This document shows positions 63,790 through 64,000 of a DNA stretch of 64,000 nucleotides, one piece after another. The notes beneath the pieces were generated by a model that saw only the letters and a program-made list of their open reading frames with translations, was not told the DNA's origin and ran no database searches. This DNA is from Prevotella bivia DSM 20514. GTDB taxonomy: Bacteria > Bacteroidota > Bacteroidia > Bacteroidales > Bacteroidaceae. The stretch is from contig NZ_JH660660.1 in assembly GCF_000262545.1 (NCBI RefSeq), positions 830,975 to 894,974 on the forward strand, read 5' to 3'. Numbering within the stretch: position 1 is the stretch's first letter; the number at the start of each line of letters is the position of its first letter. The position numbers were made by a program, and so were the translations under genes.

Positions 63790-64000
63790 ATGTCAAGAAC
63801 AAATTTTGACCAATTATTGCAGGCTGGTTGTCATTTCGGACACCTTCGTCGTAAGTGGAATCCAGCTATGGCTCCTTATATTTTTATGGAGCGTAACGGT
63901 ATTCACATCATTGATCTTCATAAGACTGTAGCTAAGATTGACGAAGCTGCAGAGGCTCTAAAGGGCATCGCTAAGAGCGGCAAGAAGATCTTGTTCGTTG
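63790..64000 (+). CDS. rpsB: 30S ribosomal protein S2, N-terminal part (cut by window edge)
   Basis: Surface protein of the 30S subunit. The 70 visible residues start [19 protein letters not shown] and contain [27 protein letters not shown] and [11 protein letters not shown], all typical of S2 N-termini. The rest lies outside the window. Confidence 0.97.
   Translation, partial: MSRTNFDQLLQAGCHFGHLRRKWNPAMAPYIFMERNGIHIIDLHKTVAKIDEAAEALKGIAKSGKKILFV

Overview
The window looks like chromosomal DNA of a Bacteroidales bacterium, most likely Prevotella or a close relative. The DNA is AT-rich. Promoters follow the Bacteroidota pattern (TTTG or TTG about 19-21 nt before TAnnTTTG) and Shine-Dalgarno sequences are mostly absent. 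Gene content is typical of the group: a three-subunit fumarate reductase, a SusB-like GH97 enzyme, S46 dipeptidyl-peptidase, and DUF4252, DUF5687, DUF2851, DUF3332 and WbqC proteins. No transposase, integrase, phage gene, CRISPR array, rRNA or tRNA was recognised.

Layout. 1-6.2 kb (minus strand): mnmG-apt-uvrC-dtd-small ORF-MazG-like-deoC (3' end outside the window), with a 16-bp parS-like site upstream of uvrC. 6.2-10 kb (plus): fumarate reductase operon. 10-12.8 kb: a membrane-anchored probable pseudokinase and a THUMP-like methyltransferase. 13-15.5 kb (minus): an ECF sigma/anti-sigma-like pair with three DUF4252 genes. 15.6-20.2 kb: ruvB, then a YitT protein and a DUF5687/ABC exporter. 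20.3-25.1 kb (minus): acyltransferase-like protein, parE, ctpA. 25.7-33.5 kb: alpha-amylase lipoprotein, an orphan secreted protein, a metal P-type ATPase, dusB, a phosphoesterase and a helical-repeat protein. 33.5-36.9 kb (minus): dprA, thioesterase, DUF2851, DUF2147. 37-40.3 kb (plus): dapB-lepB-wbqC. 40.6-43 kb (minus): M16 peptidase, coaD, ybeY. 43-51.8 kb: flavodiiron protein, DUF3332, GH97, LOG protein, nagB and a NagB-like/PIG-L fusion. 52-60 kb (plus): pnp, NlpE-like lipoprotein, SpmAB-like protein, flippase, dipeptidyl-peptidase. 60.5-64 kb: DNA methyltransferase-type repair protein, lactonase, and the rplM-rpsI and rpsB ribosomal genes (rpsB cut by the window end).

The genes are mainly core housekeeping: anaerobic respiration by fumarate reduction, starch and amino-sugar use, DNA repair and segregation, envelope export, and translation. 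The unusual content lies between genes. Five intergenic regions carry a modular array of degenerate ~22-bp units with a conserved internal order, all in the same orientation, and a sixth shorter locus has the same period. Three divergent promoter regions carry a 66-bp hairpin unit whose ends repeat directly; in two of them the end repeat contains a TAnnTTTG box. A 7-bp microsatellite fills the gap between the sigma and anti-sigma genes and recurs downstream of the M16 peptidase gene.
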